Assembly: GCA_018650845.1 (NCBI GenBank)
Contig: JABIFF010000021.1
Span: 80,163 to 121,759 of the forward strand
Direction: 5' to 3'
Source: Chloroflexota bacterium
GTDB taxonomy: Bacteria; Chloroflexota; Dehalococcoidia; Lucifugimonadales; Lucifugimonadaceae
Length of the DNA: 41,597 bases
The stretch's first letter is position 1; each line of letters opens with the position of its first letter. The translations under genes and the position numbers were made by a program. Shown here piece after piece: positions 17,673-25,451 of this stretch. The notes below the pieces were generated by a model that was given only the letters and a program-made list of their open reading frames with translations, had not been told where the DNA came from and made no database searches.

Positions 17673-18845
17673 TTGAAAATCACCAAAGTCACCCCATGGC
17701 TCGTCGAAGCACCAACCCCGTACCTCGACACCGCCAACGACTCCCACATCCGCAACCGTGAATACGTCTACGTTGAAGTAAACACCGACGAAGGCGTCAC
17801 CGGCTGGGGAGAAATCACCGGAACGTCAGCAGTCTCCAACCGAGCCGTCTGCGCATCCCTCAGGCACGTCAGCGACCTCATAGAGGGCGACGACCCACGA
17901 CTCATCGAAGTCATCTGGAACAAGATCTTCCGATCCTTCACCTACATGGGTTCCCGAGGCGCAACAACCAACATCATCTCAGGTATCGACATCGCTCTCT
18001 GGGACATCCGAGGCAAAGTGCTCGGTCTACCAATCTCCGAACTCTTCGGCGGACCCGTTCGAGAAGGAATCCCCATCTACTGCCACCCTGAAGACGGATC
18101 CTCAGTCGAAGATTCCATTCAGCACGCCAAGGCGATCAAAGCAACCGGCCAAAAGTCGCTCAAAACCGACCCCTGGTTCCCGCACCACACTGAAGAATCA
18201 AACGGCTACCTAACAGGGCAACTAAGCGCCGAAGCCGAGAACCACGGTGTCGAAGTTATTGCCGGCATGCGAGAAGCACTCGGACCTGATTTCGAAATCC
18301 TCATCGACTGCCACGGCCGTTTCGATGCTCCAACAGCTATTCGATTAGCCAAAGCCCTCGAGCCGTACAACATCTTCTGGTTCGAAGAGCCAGTGCCAGT
18401 CGAAAGCACGCACGCCCTGAGGCAAGTACGCGAAAACGTGAACGTCCCAATCTGTGTCGGCGAACGAATTCACACGCGCTGGGAATTCATTCCGATCCTC
18501 GAAAACGAACTTGCCGATTTCATCATGCCCGATGTCACTTGGACCGGCGGAATCTCCGAAATCAAGAAGATCGCAACAATGGCAGAAGCCTACTACGTGC
18601 CGATCTCACCACACGACGCCAGCGGACCTATCAACGTTCTCGCCGGTGCTCACGCAATGGCGTCAGTCCCCAACCACTACCGAGTCGAAACATCACGTGC
18701 CAAGCTCAATGCCTACGACGTGATGATCGACCACCCGCTGGACATCAGAGGCGACAAAATCTATCTCTCAGATCGACCCGGACTCGGAATCGAACTCGAC
18801 AAGGACTACATGCGAGCCAATGCACTCGCCGGTTACCGCGACTAA
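17673..18845 (+). CDS. Mandelate racemase/enolase-superfamily dehydratase
   Basis: The 390-residue protein has the capping domain followed by the TIM barrel. Metal ligands are Asp212 (LIDCHGRFD), Glu238 (WFEEP) and Glu264 (CVGERIH); the catalytic dyad is His314-Asp315 (ISPHDASGP). On the second strand it has Lys164 in SLKTDPW, lacking the second Lys of the racemase KxK motif, which is closer to acid-sugar (galactonate-type) dehydratases. It should abstract the alpha-proton of a sugar acid or other carboxylate; the substrate is unknown. The start is TTG 17673; the only GGAG upstream lies at the edge of repeat D. Confidence 0.88.
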   Translation: MKITKVTPWLVEAPTPYLDTANDSHIRNREYVYVEVNTDEGVTGWGEITGTSAVSNRAVCASLRHVSDLIEGDDPRLIEVIWNKIFRSFTYMGSRGATTNIISGIDIALWDIRGKVLGLPISELFGGPVREGIPIYCHPEDGSSVEDSIQHAKAIKATGQKSLKTDPWFPHHTEESNGYLTGQLSAEAENHGVEVIAGMREALGPDFEILIDCHGRFDAPTAIRLAKALEPYNIFWFEEPVPVESTHALRQVRENVNVPICVGERIHTRWEFIPILENELADFIMPDVTWTGGISEIKKIATMAEAYYVPISPHDASGPINVLAGAHAMASVPNHYRVETSRAKLNAYDVMIDHPLDIRGDKIYLSDRPGLGIELDKDYMRANALAGYRD

Positions 18846-18856
18846 TATAGCCGCCT

Positions 18857-19348
18857 ATGGCTAAACAGCAAACCATAAGAGTCGGGGCAGCAGGAATCAT
18901 CATTCAAGATGACAAAATTCTGCTGGTCAAATTCAACGATGAAAACGGACCGCACTACAACTACCCGGGCGGTGGTCACCATGAAGGCGAAACCCTTCGC
19001 CAAACCGCCGCGCGGGAAGTAAAAGAAGAAACTGACGGCGAAGTAGAAGTAGGACGGCTGTTGGTTATAAGAGAATCAGCGCCGTTCGAAGTCGATTACG
19101 TCTATGGCTCGACCCACTACTTGAAACTATTCTTCGAGTGTCATTTAAAGCCCGGTTCAACGCCTCGACTGCCAGACAAGCCCGATCCGAACGAGATCGC
19201 AGTCGAATGGGTTCCCGTAAACGACTTATCAAGCTATCCGGTAATTCCAGATATCAGCGAAGAGCTGTTTCACGTACTAAATGGCGGCGTTCAAGAGTAT
19301 TTCGAAGATGACGGTGAAGCCGCCAAGCTTCTAAAGGAAAAACAATGA
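18857..19348 (+). CDS. Nudix hydrolase
   Basis: The 163-residue protein has the Nudix box from Gly39: GGHHEGETLRQTAAREVKEE. All metal-binding Glu residues are present, but the last invariant Gly is shifted (EETDG instead of EETG). It would hydrolyse a nucleoside diphosphate linked to another group; the substrate is unknown. It starts 11 bp after the dehydratase gene. Its stop codon overlaps the start of a small CxxC protein gene (ATGA), so the two are translationally coupled. Confidence 0.9.
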   Translation: MAKQQTIRVGAAGIIIQDDKILLVKFNDENGPHYNYPGGGHHEGETLRQTAAREVKEETDGEVEVGRLLVIRESAPFEVDYVYGSTHYLKLFFECHLKPGSTPRLPDKPDPNEIAVEWVPVNDLSSYPVIPDISEELFHVLNGGVQEYFEDDGEAAKLLKEKQ

Positions 19349-19518
19349 CTGAATGCATCCCCGGCGCCAACGACAATCGACACGATTTCTCAATTACGCC
19401 TGTCGACGTTTCAGCCAACGCCACCCTTATATTCAAAACGTGCAGCTACTGCGGCATCTCATACCGCTACGTCGATCAAATCTGGGAAGAAATCGCCAGC
19501 GAAAACATCGACAACTAA
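19345..19518 (+). CDS. Small CxxC protein coupled to the Nudix gene
   Basis: A 57-residue reading frame begins at ATG 19345, overlapping the Nudix stop by 4 bp, with AAAGG at 19334-19338 upstream. It reads MTECIPGANDNRHDF and continues to TCSYCGISYRYVDQIWEEI. The single CxxC pair within a YCGISY context could bind metal as half of a zinc ribbon. After its TAA the same frame stays open to a TAG at 19605 and the codons still look coding (LTDEQFDQPL...DGEIIAIT). The gene may therefore be a truncated longer protein. The function is unknown. Confidence 0.6.
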   Translation: MTECIPGANDNRHDFSITPVDVSANATLIFKTCSYCGISYRYVDQIWEEIASENIDN

Positions 19519-19578
19519 ACGCTGACCGACGAACAATTCGACCAGCCACTCACCACAGAAAAGTCCGTTAAACAAAAA

Positions 19579-19599
19579 GATGGCGAAATAATCGCCATC
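19579..19599 (-). terminator. Intrinsic terminator of the reverse cluster
   Basis: An 8-bp perfect stem, GATGGCGA (19579-19586) with TCGCCATC (19592-19599), has a 5-base loop. Read on the minus strand it is followed by TTTTTGTTT, a proper U-tract, so it should end transcription of the 21278-19641 cluster. Confidence 0.7.
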
Positions 19600-19640
19600 A
19601 CTTAGTTGCCGCCTGTAAGCCAGTCTAACCAGCCACCCCG

Positions 19641-20222
19641 CTAGCCCTCGTTAGCAGCAGCCTCGGCAGCCTGTAGCCACAGCTCCTGAGCATGAACCAG
19701 CTTGTCGGAAGCTTCGTCAGATCGAATCTGATCAGCAACCAGAGTGTCGATAGCATCCTGGAAGAACACGTCAAACAGAATCAACCCATCCTGAGTCGTC
19801 TGCAACGCATCAAGGCCGATACCGTGTGAAACCGCATGCTCTTCAGGCACATCGATCGCCCGCCATCGATTTATCACAGCCTGAGAATCAGAAATCAGTG
19901 CACGTGCAGCCTGCTGACTCGTTGTGTAAAGAATAACGTGCTCGTTCTCAGACGTAACAGACGCCACGTTGAACGTATCAACCATCTCGTTCCAGCCATC
20001 GGTGATGCCATTCTGCATCGTCACAACTTCAATAGCCTGGCGTTCGTAAACCGAAAGTCCATCGCCCTTTTCATAGCTCGTAGCCATGAAAATCGCACCG
20101 ATCAGCATTCCAAACATAAGAGTTGAAATAACCGTCAGAAAAGCTCGCCCGAACCGAGGTTTTGGTTCAGTAACCATTTCTTCAGAATCGGAATCGTGTG
20201 AAATTGTGATGTCCTGCGTCAT
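19641..20222 (-). CDS. Single-pass membrane protein of unknown function
   Basis: The 193-residue protein has a short acidic cytoplasmic N-terminus, one membrane helix (about 28-48, FLTVISTLMFGMLIGAIFMA) and an external helical domain (about 60-190) rich in Ala, Glu and Gln. No enzymatic motif is visible. It is the last of three tightly spaced reverse genes (7-bp gap) headed by a receiver-like protein. A sensor or envelope role is possible, but nothing in the sequence shows it. Confidence 0.7.
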   Translation of the reverse strand: MTQDITISHDSDSEEMVTEPKPRFGRAFLTVISTLMFGMLIGAIFMATSYEKGDGLSVYERQAIEVVTMQNGITDGWNEMVDTFNVASVTSENEHVILYTTSQQAARALISDSQAVINRWRAIDVPEEHAVSHGIGLDALQTTQDGLILFDVFFQDAIDTLVADQIRSDEASDKLVHAQELWLQAAEAAANEG

Positions 20223-20229
20223 ATATCTC

Positions 20230-20595
20230 TTATCTCACTGACACTGTGGTGAGTGCAGATTTCGTGTTTCCATCGGAATCAGTCACCTTAGCGATGAGGG
20301 TGTGGATACTACCTGATCGGGCAGACGAACTGTCCCAAATCGCCCCGTAGTAACCAGAAAGTGGCGAGTACTTAGCCGTAACCAACTTAGAACCATCGAT
20401 CAACACTTCAACTCGAAGATTGCCTACAGTCTCGTGATCACTTATTGCATCGATCAAAACGAAGACATCTCCGCCAACCTTGAAGTTAGCCCCAGGAGTC
20501 ACCATCCGAATACGTGGCGATCGTACCTTTGGCCGAACCGGCGCAACTGCACTATTTCCACGAAGACTTGAAACACGATCTCGAGTGTTGAGCAT
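20230..20595 (-). CDS. Small Ig-like beta-sandwich protein
   Basis: The 121-residue protein has a basic N-terminus (to about 30) followed by one beta-rich domain: VTPGANFKVGGDVFVLIDAISDH, then IDGSKLVTAKYSPLSGYYGAIWDSS, ending HTLIAKVTDSDGNTKSALTTVSV. This matches the pattern of bacterial Ig/FN3-like folds (the 'A..TDSDGN' edge strands). It has no signal peptide. It lies 2 bp after the receiver-like gene and 7 bp before the membrane-protein gene, so it belongs to the same transcript. The function is unknown. Confidence 0.65.
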   Translation of the reverse strand: MLNTRDRVSSLRGNSAVAPVRPKVRSPRIRMVTPGANFKVGGDVFVLIDAISDHETVGNLRVEVLIDGSKLVTAKYSPLSGYYGAIWDSSSARSGSIHTLIAKVTDSDGNTKSALTTVSVR

Positions 20596-20597
20596 TC

Positions 20598-21278
20598 TTA
20601 CACCTCAGCCGATGTGATAGCGATGCCTTCGATTTCGTCGGTGTCTTCCGGCAATTTGAAAGTCTGAACCTGACCGTTCCAACGGAACAGCTGGCCTCGT
20701 GACTCTTTAGCTGCGATTCGGCGTTCCTTTGTTGATCCTTCAAGAATTCGATCAAGAATCGAATCGACTGAGTTCTCAACTACACCAAGCAAATCACGGT
20801 CAATTCGAGGGTCGACAAACGGAATGCCCCATGAAGCACCCTGAATTGCTTTTGCAAGAAGTTCAGGCTTACGTGCGGTAGAGGTAAGAACGTATGACCA
20901 TTCAAGACCGAGTCCAGTAGGAACCATCGCCAATCGCTCCGGATCGGAGTAAGGCGAAACAATTACGATTCCTAGAGTCGGGCTAATCTTTCGAAGCGCA
21001 AACGCAGCGTCGATTCCACCAAGTTCGTAACCAAGGTCGATATCGATAATTGCAACATCAGGTCGGAGGAGAACCGTTCGCTCAACTGCAGTATCACGAT
21101 CCTGTGCGCCACCTGTCATGGCAGTCGTAGGATTCTTGTTCACCGATTCGGCGAGAGTTTCAATGAATCGAGCAGAACGTGCTGCGATCATTACCTTAGT
21201 AGAAGCCTTCGCCAACCGGCCATTTGCCTTAGCTGTGCGAGGGGTTCTGTATGTTCGTCGTCGGAATGTGATTTTCAT
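20598..21278 (-). CDS. Degenerate response-regulator receiver protein
   Basis: The frame is open to 21578, but the start is set at ATG 21278 by a good site (TTGGAGCGACAGATATG), giving 226 residues. After a basic N-terminus, residues about 28-155 follow a receiver fold: RPDVAIIDIDLG with phosphoacceptor-like Asp79, VIVSPYSD, and a final ELLAKAIQGASWG helix. The acidic pair normally near the N-terminus is replaced by Ala-Ala (IAARS), and the conserved Lys is Thr132 (YVLT). There is no HTH output domain; the C-terminus (about 160-226) is unfamiliar. It probably signals by protein contacts without classical phosphorylation. Confidence 0.7.
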   Translation of the reverse strand: MKITFRRRTYRTPRTAKANGRLAKASTKVMIAARSARFIETLAESVNKNPTTAMTGGAQDRDTAVERTVLLRPDVAIIDIDLGYELGGIDAAFALRKISPTLGIVIVSPYSDPERLAMVPTGLGLEWSYVLTSTARKPELLAKAIQGASWGIPFVDPRIDRDLLGVVENSVDSILDRILEGSTKERRIAAKESRGQLFRWNGQVQTFKLPEDTDEIEGIAITSAEV

Positions 21279-21583
21279 ATCTGTCGCTCCAACCGATTTG
21301 TTTACGGTTTTGTCGCACCCCAGTCGCAGTAACGTGTGAGAAAGGTGTGCGGTACAAACAGAATGCGTGTTCCTACCTACCGGCAGTAGTCCTACAGACT
21401 CACTCGGCCGAGCCAACTGGCTCATCGGGGCACGAGTGAACGATGACCCTACAGGCGCGTTTGAACTGGAAACGCACTTAGCGATATCTGAAGGTGTGCA
21501 CCAAAGTGGGTGAAAGTTGTGATTCCGGTGGGCAACAGATGGCGCAAACCAATAACGCCACGATTTAGCACTAGGCAAAATCT
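21279..21583. other. Intergenic region before the reverse cluster
   Basis: These 305 bp hold the upstream region of the receiver-like gene. A hairpin GAGCC-AACT-GGCTC (21410-21423) overlaps the palindrome CTCGGCCGAG. I find no convincing promoter and no small gene. The frame that stays open here is low-quality upstream extension of the receiver gene. Confidence 0.5.
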
Positions 21584-21787
21584 GTCCTCCCCCGTCACGG
21601 GGGAGTTAGAGGGGGAGATTGCAGCTAAAGCCGAGTCATCCGATGACGAGCGCGACTAGCGCCAGATTGCAGCGAGGTCCAAAGTCATCCAATGACGCCC
21701 GGACCAAACGGTCCTCCCCCGTCACGGGGGAGTTAGAGGGGGAGTTTGCAGCTAAAGCCGAGTCGTCCGATGACGAGCGCTGCACTA
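21584..21787 (+). repeat. Composite palindromic repeat, family D, tandem double copy
   Basis: Two near-identical units are spaced 127 bp apart. Each starts with CTCCCCC-GTCAC-GGGGGAG (21587-21605 and 21714-21732) followed by TTAGAGGGGGAG, TTGCAGCTAAAGCCGAG and a GTCAT-CCG-ATGAC-type hairpin (21635-21647; in the second unit GTCGT with a G-U pair, 21762-21774). A third hairpin GTCAT-CCA-ATGAC (21684-21696) followed by GCCCGG links the units. The element ends 20-25 bp from the stop of the dehydrogenase gene. Confidence 0.88.
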
Positions 21788-21809
21788 AAACGCCAAAACG
21801 TCCAGCCCG

Positions 21810-22853
21810 CTAAATATTCACGTGCACTTTAATGCTGCCTGAAGTCTTGTCCCACGCAGCATCAAAACCATCTTGAATATTTTCCAACTCAACCTGATGC
21901 GTAACGATGTCCCGATAAGGAATATCGCCTGAAGCCAACAGATCAATCGCCACTTCATAATCGTGACGACCGTCAATAACGCCGTAGCAAATCACCGACT
22001 GCATACGAATCTCACGAAGCAACGGCTCGAACAGATCAACCTTCATAGGGATCTTCATTCCACCCAAATACAACATGGTGCCCTGGTTCCGAGTCGCCCT
22101 TATAGCCTGCCCAAACGATTCGCTCTGGTGACCACCCACCGATTCCACAACGAAATCAGCACCAAGACCATCCGTAGCATCCAAACAAGCCGCCTCAAAA
22201 GCGCCCTCCTCAGACCCAACCACAATATCCGCACCCATCTTCTTCGCAGCTTCTGCTTGATGAGGGTGTCGTGCCGAAGCAATTACCGTTCGAGCACCAA
22301 ACGCCTTAGCTGCCGCAATAGAAGAAAGACCAATCGTCGCCGAACCAACAACACCCACAACATCGTCCGGCTGCATCCGACCGTAGCGAAGCCCATGCAC
22401 ACTCACCGCCATCGGCTCAACCAAACCGCCATCAATCCAATCCATCCCATCAGGAATTTTGAACAATCCGGCAGGCTTACGAGTCATGTACTGAGCAAAA
22501 CCGCCACCAGTGTCGGGAGCAAGATTCATACAGTGCTTCCACTGACCATACCGACAGAAGTGACAGCTCAAGCACGCACGGCCTGCACCAATCATCTCGA
22601 TTGCAACACGATCACCAACCTTGAGATTCGTCTCGCCCTTCGGCAGTTCTAAAATTTCACCAGCAATCTCGTGACCCGAAGCCATCTCCTGAGCTTCAGT
22701 CCTACTGGTCGTCATGTGCAAATCGGAACCACAAATACCAGTCTGGCGAATACGAATCATCGCCGAGCCCTCGTACATATCCGGCATCGGAACATCTTGA
22801 ACTATGTACTGACCCGTTCCATCATCCAGCGCCGCTCGCATTGTTTCTGCCAT
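21810..22853 (-). CDS. Zinc-dependent medium-chain dehydrogenase
   Basis: The 347-residue MDR protein has a catalytic zinc site of Cys41, His61 and Glu62 (SGHEIAGEI). The structural zinc loop has C94, C97, C100 and C108. The cofactor site reads VVGSATIGLSSIAAAKAFGA (about 168-187); GSATIG replaces the usual GAGPIG. It oxidises an alcohol or polyol with NAD(P). The closest textbook relatives are sorbitol/threonine-type dehydrogenases, but the substrate cannot be fixed. It is divergent from the DHDPS-like gene, 153 bp away, suggesting a shared catabolic function. Confidence 0.9.
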   Translation of the reverse strand: MAETMRAALDDGTGQYIVQDVPMPDMYEGSAMIRIRQTGICGSDLHMTTSRTEAQEMASGHEIAGEILELPKGETNLKVGDRVAIEMIGAGRACLSCHFCRYGQWKHCMNLAPDTGGGFAQYMTRKPAGLFKIPDGMDWIDGGLVEPMAVSVHGLRYGRMQPDDVVGVVGSATIGLSSIAAAKAFGARTVIASARHPHQAEAAKKMGADIVVGSEEGAFEAACLDATDGLGADFVVESVGGHQSESFGQAIRATRNQGTMLYLGGMKIPMKVDLFEPLLREIRMQSVICYGVIDGRHDYEVAIDLLASGDIPYRDIVTHQVELENIQDGFDAAWDKTSGSIKVHVNI

Positions 22854-23006
22854 CGAAATTCCTCTTTGCCAGTCCCGAAAATTGGTGTGAACTCAACTAG
22901 TGGCGCATCTTACCCCACTTCGACACACTCGAACGGGTGTATTCTCGGTGCGTCCGATTATTCGAACCTGCCTACAACAATTCGCTCAGAACCCCAGCCT
23001 GAAAAA

Positions 23007-23942
23007 ATGACACAAAACAAAACATTCCGCGGCGTCTACGCCATCCCCGTAACTCCCTTCAATGAAGATCTATCAATCGACTGGGAATCCCTACGAAAGT
23101 GCATCGAATTCAGCCTTGAAACCGGAGCACACGGAATCGTTCTGCCAGTAAACGCCTCGGAAGGCCCGTTCCTTACTGACGCCGAACGAAAAGAAGTTCT
23201 CAAAACCGGAATCGAAGTCGTCAACGGCACAGTTCCAGTTATCGCAGGAGTCAGCGGAGCATCCACGGCAGTCTCAGTCGAACTTACAAAGAACGCAGCC
23301 GAACTTGGCGCCGACGCCGTAATGGCAATGCCGCCTAACGGAGCCGCTGGAGCCGTTATCTGGGATCACTACTCTGCCATCGCCGAAACCGGACAGCTCC
23401 CTGTTTGGATTCAGAACAACAAGCCACCTGCAGGCCCAGTCGTTCCAACTCCAATGATGGTCAAGCTCCTGAACGAAGTTGAACACGTCGACTATGTAAA
23501 AGAAGAAAGCTACCTCCCGGGCCAGATCATGACTGAGCTGCAGGAGAAGGCCGGAGACGCTGTCAAAGGACTCATGGGCGGAATGGGCGGACGTTTCCTC
23601 GTAGACGAATACCGACGAGGCTCAGCCGGAACAATGCCAGCAGGGCACATCACCGACGCCCACGTAAAACTCTGGGATGCTCTCGATGCTGGTGGAATAG
23701 ATTCAGACGGACTTCAAATCGTCACCGACGAAGCACGAACGCTCTGGGAACGAATGATTCCATCGCTCAACTTTGAATTCCTGTTCGGAGCCAACGCCTA
23801 CAAAGCCGCTTACTTCCGACGCGGAATTATCAAGACCGATCGCACTCGAAACCCTGCGAACAAATACCTCGACAAGCTCGACTACGAAGAACTCGACACC
23901 ATCCTTGACCGAATGGGCGATCTGCTCAGCTGGAAGAAGTAG
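23007..23942 (+). CDS. DHDPS/NAL-superfamily lyase without the usual tyrosine
   Basis: Read from ATG 23007 it is a 311-residue class I aldolase-fold protein (the frame is open back to 22671, but that part is the antisense of the dehydrogenase gene). GVYAIPVTPF opens the barrel and the Schiff-base lysine is Lys165 in YVKEES. The catalytic Tyr of DHDPS (..YNxP) is Gln136 here (VWIQNNKPPAG), and the GTTGE motif reads VNASEG. So it should form a Schiff base with a pyruvate- or keto-acid-type substrate but not be DapA. Its neighbours suggest catabolism of a sugar acid or similar compound. Confidence 0.85.
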   Translation: MTQNKTFRGVYAIPVTPFNEDLSIDWESLRKCIEFSLETGAHGIVLPVNASEGPFLTDAERKEVLKTGIEVVNGTVPVIAGVSGASTAVSVELTKNAAELGADAVMAMPPNGAAGAVIWDHYSAIAETGQLPVWIQNNKPPAGPVVPTPMMVKLLNEVEHVDYVKEESYLPGQIMTELQEKAGDAVKGLMGGMGGRFLVDEYRRGSAGTMPAGHITDAHVKLWDALDAGGIDSDGLQIVTDEARTLWERMIPSLNFEFLFGANAYKAAYFRRGIIKTDRTRNPANKYLDKLDYEELDTILDRMGDLLSWKK

Positions 23943-23956
23943 CCAGTCGGAGCTAA

Positions 23957-23995
23957 ACCTCCCTCTCCTCGGGGAGAGGGCTGGGTGAGGGAGAA
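23957..23995 (+). repeat. Dispersed palindromic repeat (D-like short copy)
   Basis: CCCTCTCC (23961-23968) pairs with GGAGAGGG (23973-23980) over TCGG, followed by CTGGGTGAGGGAGAAA. It corresponds to the first hairpin of family D plus its G-rich follow-on, without the later hairpins. Confidence 0.7.
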
Positions 23996-24018
23996 ATCCC
24001 GGAACGAGATATTCAACG

Positions 24019-24576
24019 ATGCAAGAAAATCCCCAAGACGACACAAGAGACGATCTCATGGATCATCTCAACGACATTGGCGTCGTATCAGTGCTTGCCG
24101 AACGCCACCGACTTGAAGAAAAGGTCGGTAAAAGCCGGGCTAGACGTTCACTCGGTGTAATCGATATTGACGGCGGCACGATCTACTGGGCGAACGTCAT
24201 GAAGGAAGATCTCAGCAAAGATTCTCCCGAACGCTGGTGGGTACATTTTGGAGTCCCCAACGAACATAAAATTCCAAAAGAAGAGTCGGTCAGGATCAAA
24301 ACGAAACGTACGAAAGCGTTTCCAGCATTCGGCAGCAATGCCGAAGTAAAGTGGCAAGGTCAAGATCAAGGTCTTGGACTAGTCAAGGCCCTCACAGCCA
24401 ACGATGAAATCAGTCAATTAGCAACAGATCTGGGCAATATCGAAGTGCGAAGCATGTCTGGCGAATTCCGAGGCTGGAGCATCCAATTCGATCAAAAAGT
24501 CGAACCTACTATCGACCACTGGGAGACCCTCGAAGAACTCGCCGAAATTCTCCTTAGTGCAGCCGAACGCTTCTAG
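24019..24576 (+). CDS. Hypothetical protein
   Basis: This 185-residue protein is soluble with mixed alpha/beta character. It starts at ATG 24019, 24 bp after a repeat. The visible segments LGVIDIDGGTIYWANV, RWWVHFGVP and a C-terminal helix (HWETLEELAEILLSAAERF) do not match a family I know. There is no signal peptide, membrane helix or metal motif. The codon use looks like that of neighbouring genes, so it is a real gene. Confidence 0.65.
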   Translation: MQENPQDDTRDDLMDHLNDIGVVSVLAERHRLEEKVGKSRARRSLGVIDIDGGTIYWANVMKEDLSKDSPERWWVHFGVPNEHKIPKEESVRIKTKRTKAFPAFGSNAEVKWQGQDQGLGLVKALTANDEISQLATDLGNIEVRSMSGEFRGWSIQFDQKVEPTIDHWETLEELAEILLSAAERF

Positions 24577-24611
24577 CTCCCAGCGACACACCTGTAGCTA
24601 ATAAAGGTGAT

Positions 24612-24639
24612 TTGAAGACTCATCATTCGCTGATATAAA
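24612..24639 (+). promoter_or_regulatory. Promoter of the 2H phosphoesterase gene
   Basis: The -35 TTGAAG (24612-24617), a 16-bp spacer and the -10 TATAAA (24634-24639) lie about 44 bases before the ATG. The ribosome site is AAGGAG at 24671-24676. Confidence 0.55.
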
Positions 24640-24682
24640 GTGCACTCCCTGCACGCCTTACGCACAACATAAGGAGCACACC

Positions 24683-25258
24683 ATGACTGACCGAGTTGAC
24701 GAATACGCACTTCCAAACGATAAGTTCGGGTACCGAATATACGGTGTCATGGCTCATCTTCCTGAACCGCAAGCAAGCCAGGTCAGGAAATTTCACAAGC
24801 TGATCGGCGCCGACGATCTAGCTACAAAACCACACTGTTCAATCGACAATTTCTGGGGACCCGACGATCTCGATGTGGTCAAAGCGTCACTAAGAGACGT
24901 CGCATCTCGGAACAAACCGTTCGAGACCAGTATCGATTTCGGCTCAGGTGTAAGAGTCTGGCCATCCGGTTGTGCGTACACCATCAAATCCACCGATGAA
25001 CATCTGGCGATGCAAGCTGATGTCATACAAGCCATGCTTCCAATCACCAAGCGAATCAGACCCCCCGGCAACTACTGGCCACACACGACAATGGTTCTCG
25101 ATGCAAAAACCGAAGAACTCCCGCTGATGGAACCGAATCTCGCGAAGATCGACATGACCGGAACCATGAAGTTCGAAAAAATCTCTCTAATAGGCCGTAT
25201 AGGCCTAGCCCGCGGCGGTGGCTACGAAATCATCGAAGACTACCCGCTACTCGGGTGA
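24683..25258 (+). CDS. 2H phosphoesterase (2'-5' RNA ligase-like)
   Basis: The 191-residue protein has the two His-x-Ser/Thr motifs of the 2H superfamily: PHCSID (about 50-55) and WPHTTMVLD (about 132-140). These build the active site of cyclic phosphodiesterase/2'-5' RNA ligase-type enzymes. The RNA or nucleotide substrate is unknown. It has its own promoter and a strong AAGGAG site six bases before ATG 24683, and is monocistronic: the next gene lies on the other strand and converges. Confidence 0.75.
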   Translation: MTDRVDEYALPNDKFGYRIYGVMAHLPEPQASQVRKFHKLIGADDLATKPHCSIDNFWGPDDLDVVKASLRDVASRNKPFETSIDFGSGVRVWPSGCAYTIKSTDEHLAMQADVIQAMLPITKRIRPPGNYWPHTTMVLDAKTEELPLMEPNLAKIDMTGTMKFEKISLIGRIGLARGGGYEIIEDYPLLG

Positions 25259-25265
25259 TCCAACT

Positions 25266-25451
25266 CTACCGTCGTCGCCAAACCAGCACCATAACCACAA
25301 CCGGAAACAGCACGATAACTGCGCCCAGCAGCAAAACCATCGCACCAGAATCAATCCCCAGCACGTGATTCATCTTCGTGCTCAACCACTCCCAAAGATC
25401 CGGATCAATCGGCTCCGAGTGATGACCAAGCGGCAAAAACAATCGAGCCAT
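25266..25451 (-). CDS. Small single-pass membrane protein
   Basis: The 61-residue protein has a hydrophilic N-terminal half (PLGHHSEPIDPDLWEWL) and one C-terminal membrane helix (AMVLLLGAVIVLFPVVVMVL) ending WRRR. Its ATG follows the MFS stop with no gap (TAGATG), so it is translated by coupling with the transporter. Such tiny proteins can be regulatory or stabilising partners of a carrier; that is inference. The convergent 2H gene ends only 7 bp away. Confidence 0.65.
   Translation of the reverse strand: MARLFLPLGHHSEPIDPDLWEWLSTKMNHVLGIDSGAMVLLLGAVIVLFPVVVMVLVWRRR

Noticed and set aside
17384..17761. Forward frame spanning the tRNA terminator and repeat D
   Set aside because: It runs through a terminator and a palindromic repeat and overlaps the dehydratase start in another frame; no protein character.
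21279..21578. Extension of the receiver-like protein by 100 codons
   Set aside because: Poor protein character, and a strong ribosome site sets the start at 21278.
21584..21787. CRISPR array
   Set aside because: Only two long units with 127-bp spacing, internal hairpins and copies elsewhere; no spacer-repeat pattern or cas genes.
22671..23006. Upstream extension of the DHDPS-like gene
   Set aside because: It is antisense to the dehydrogenase gene and its promoter region; family similarity starts at the ATG at 23007.
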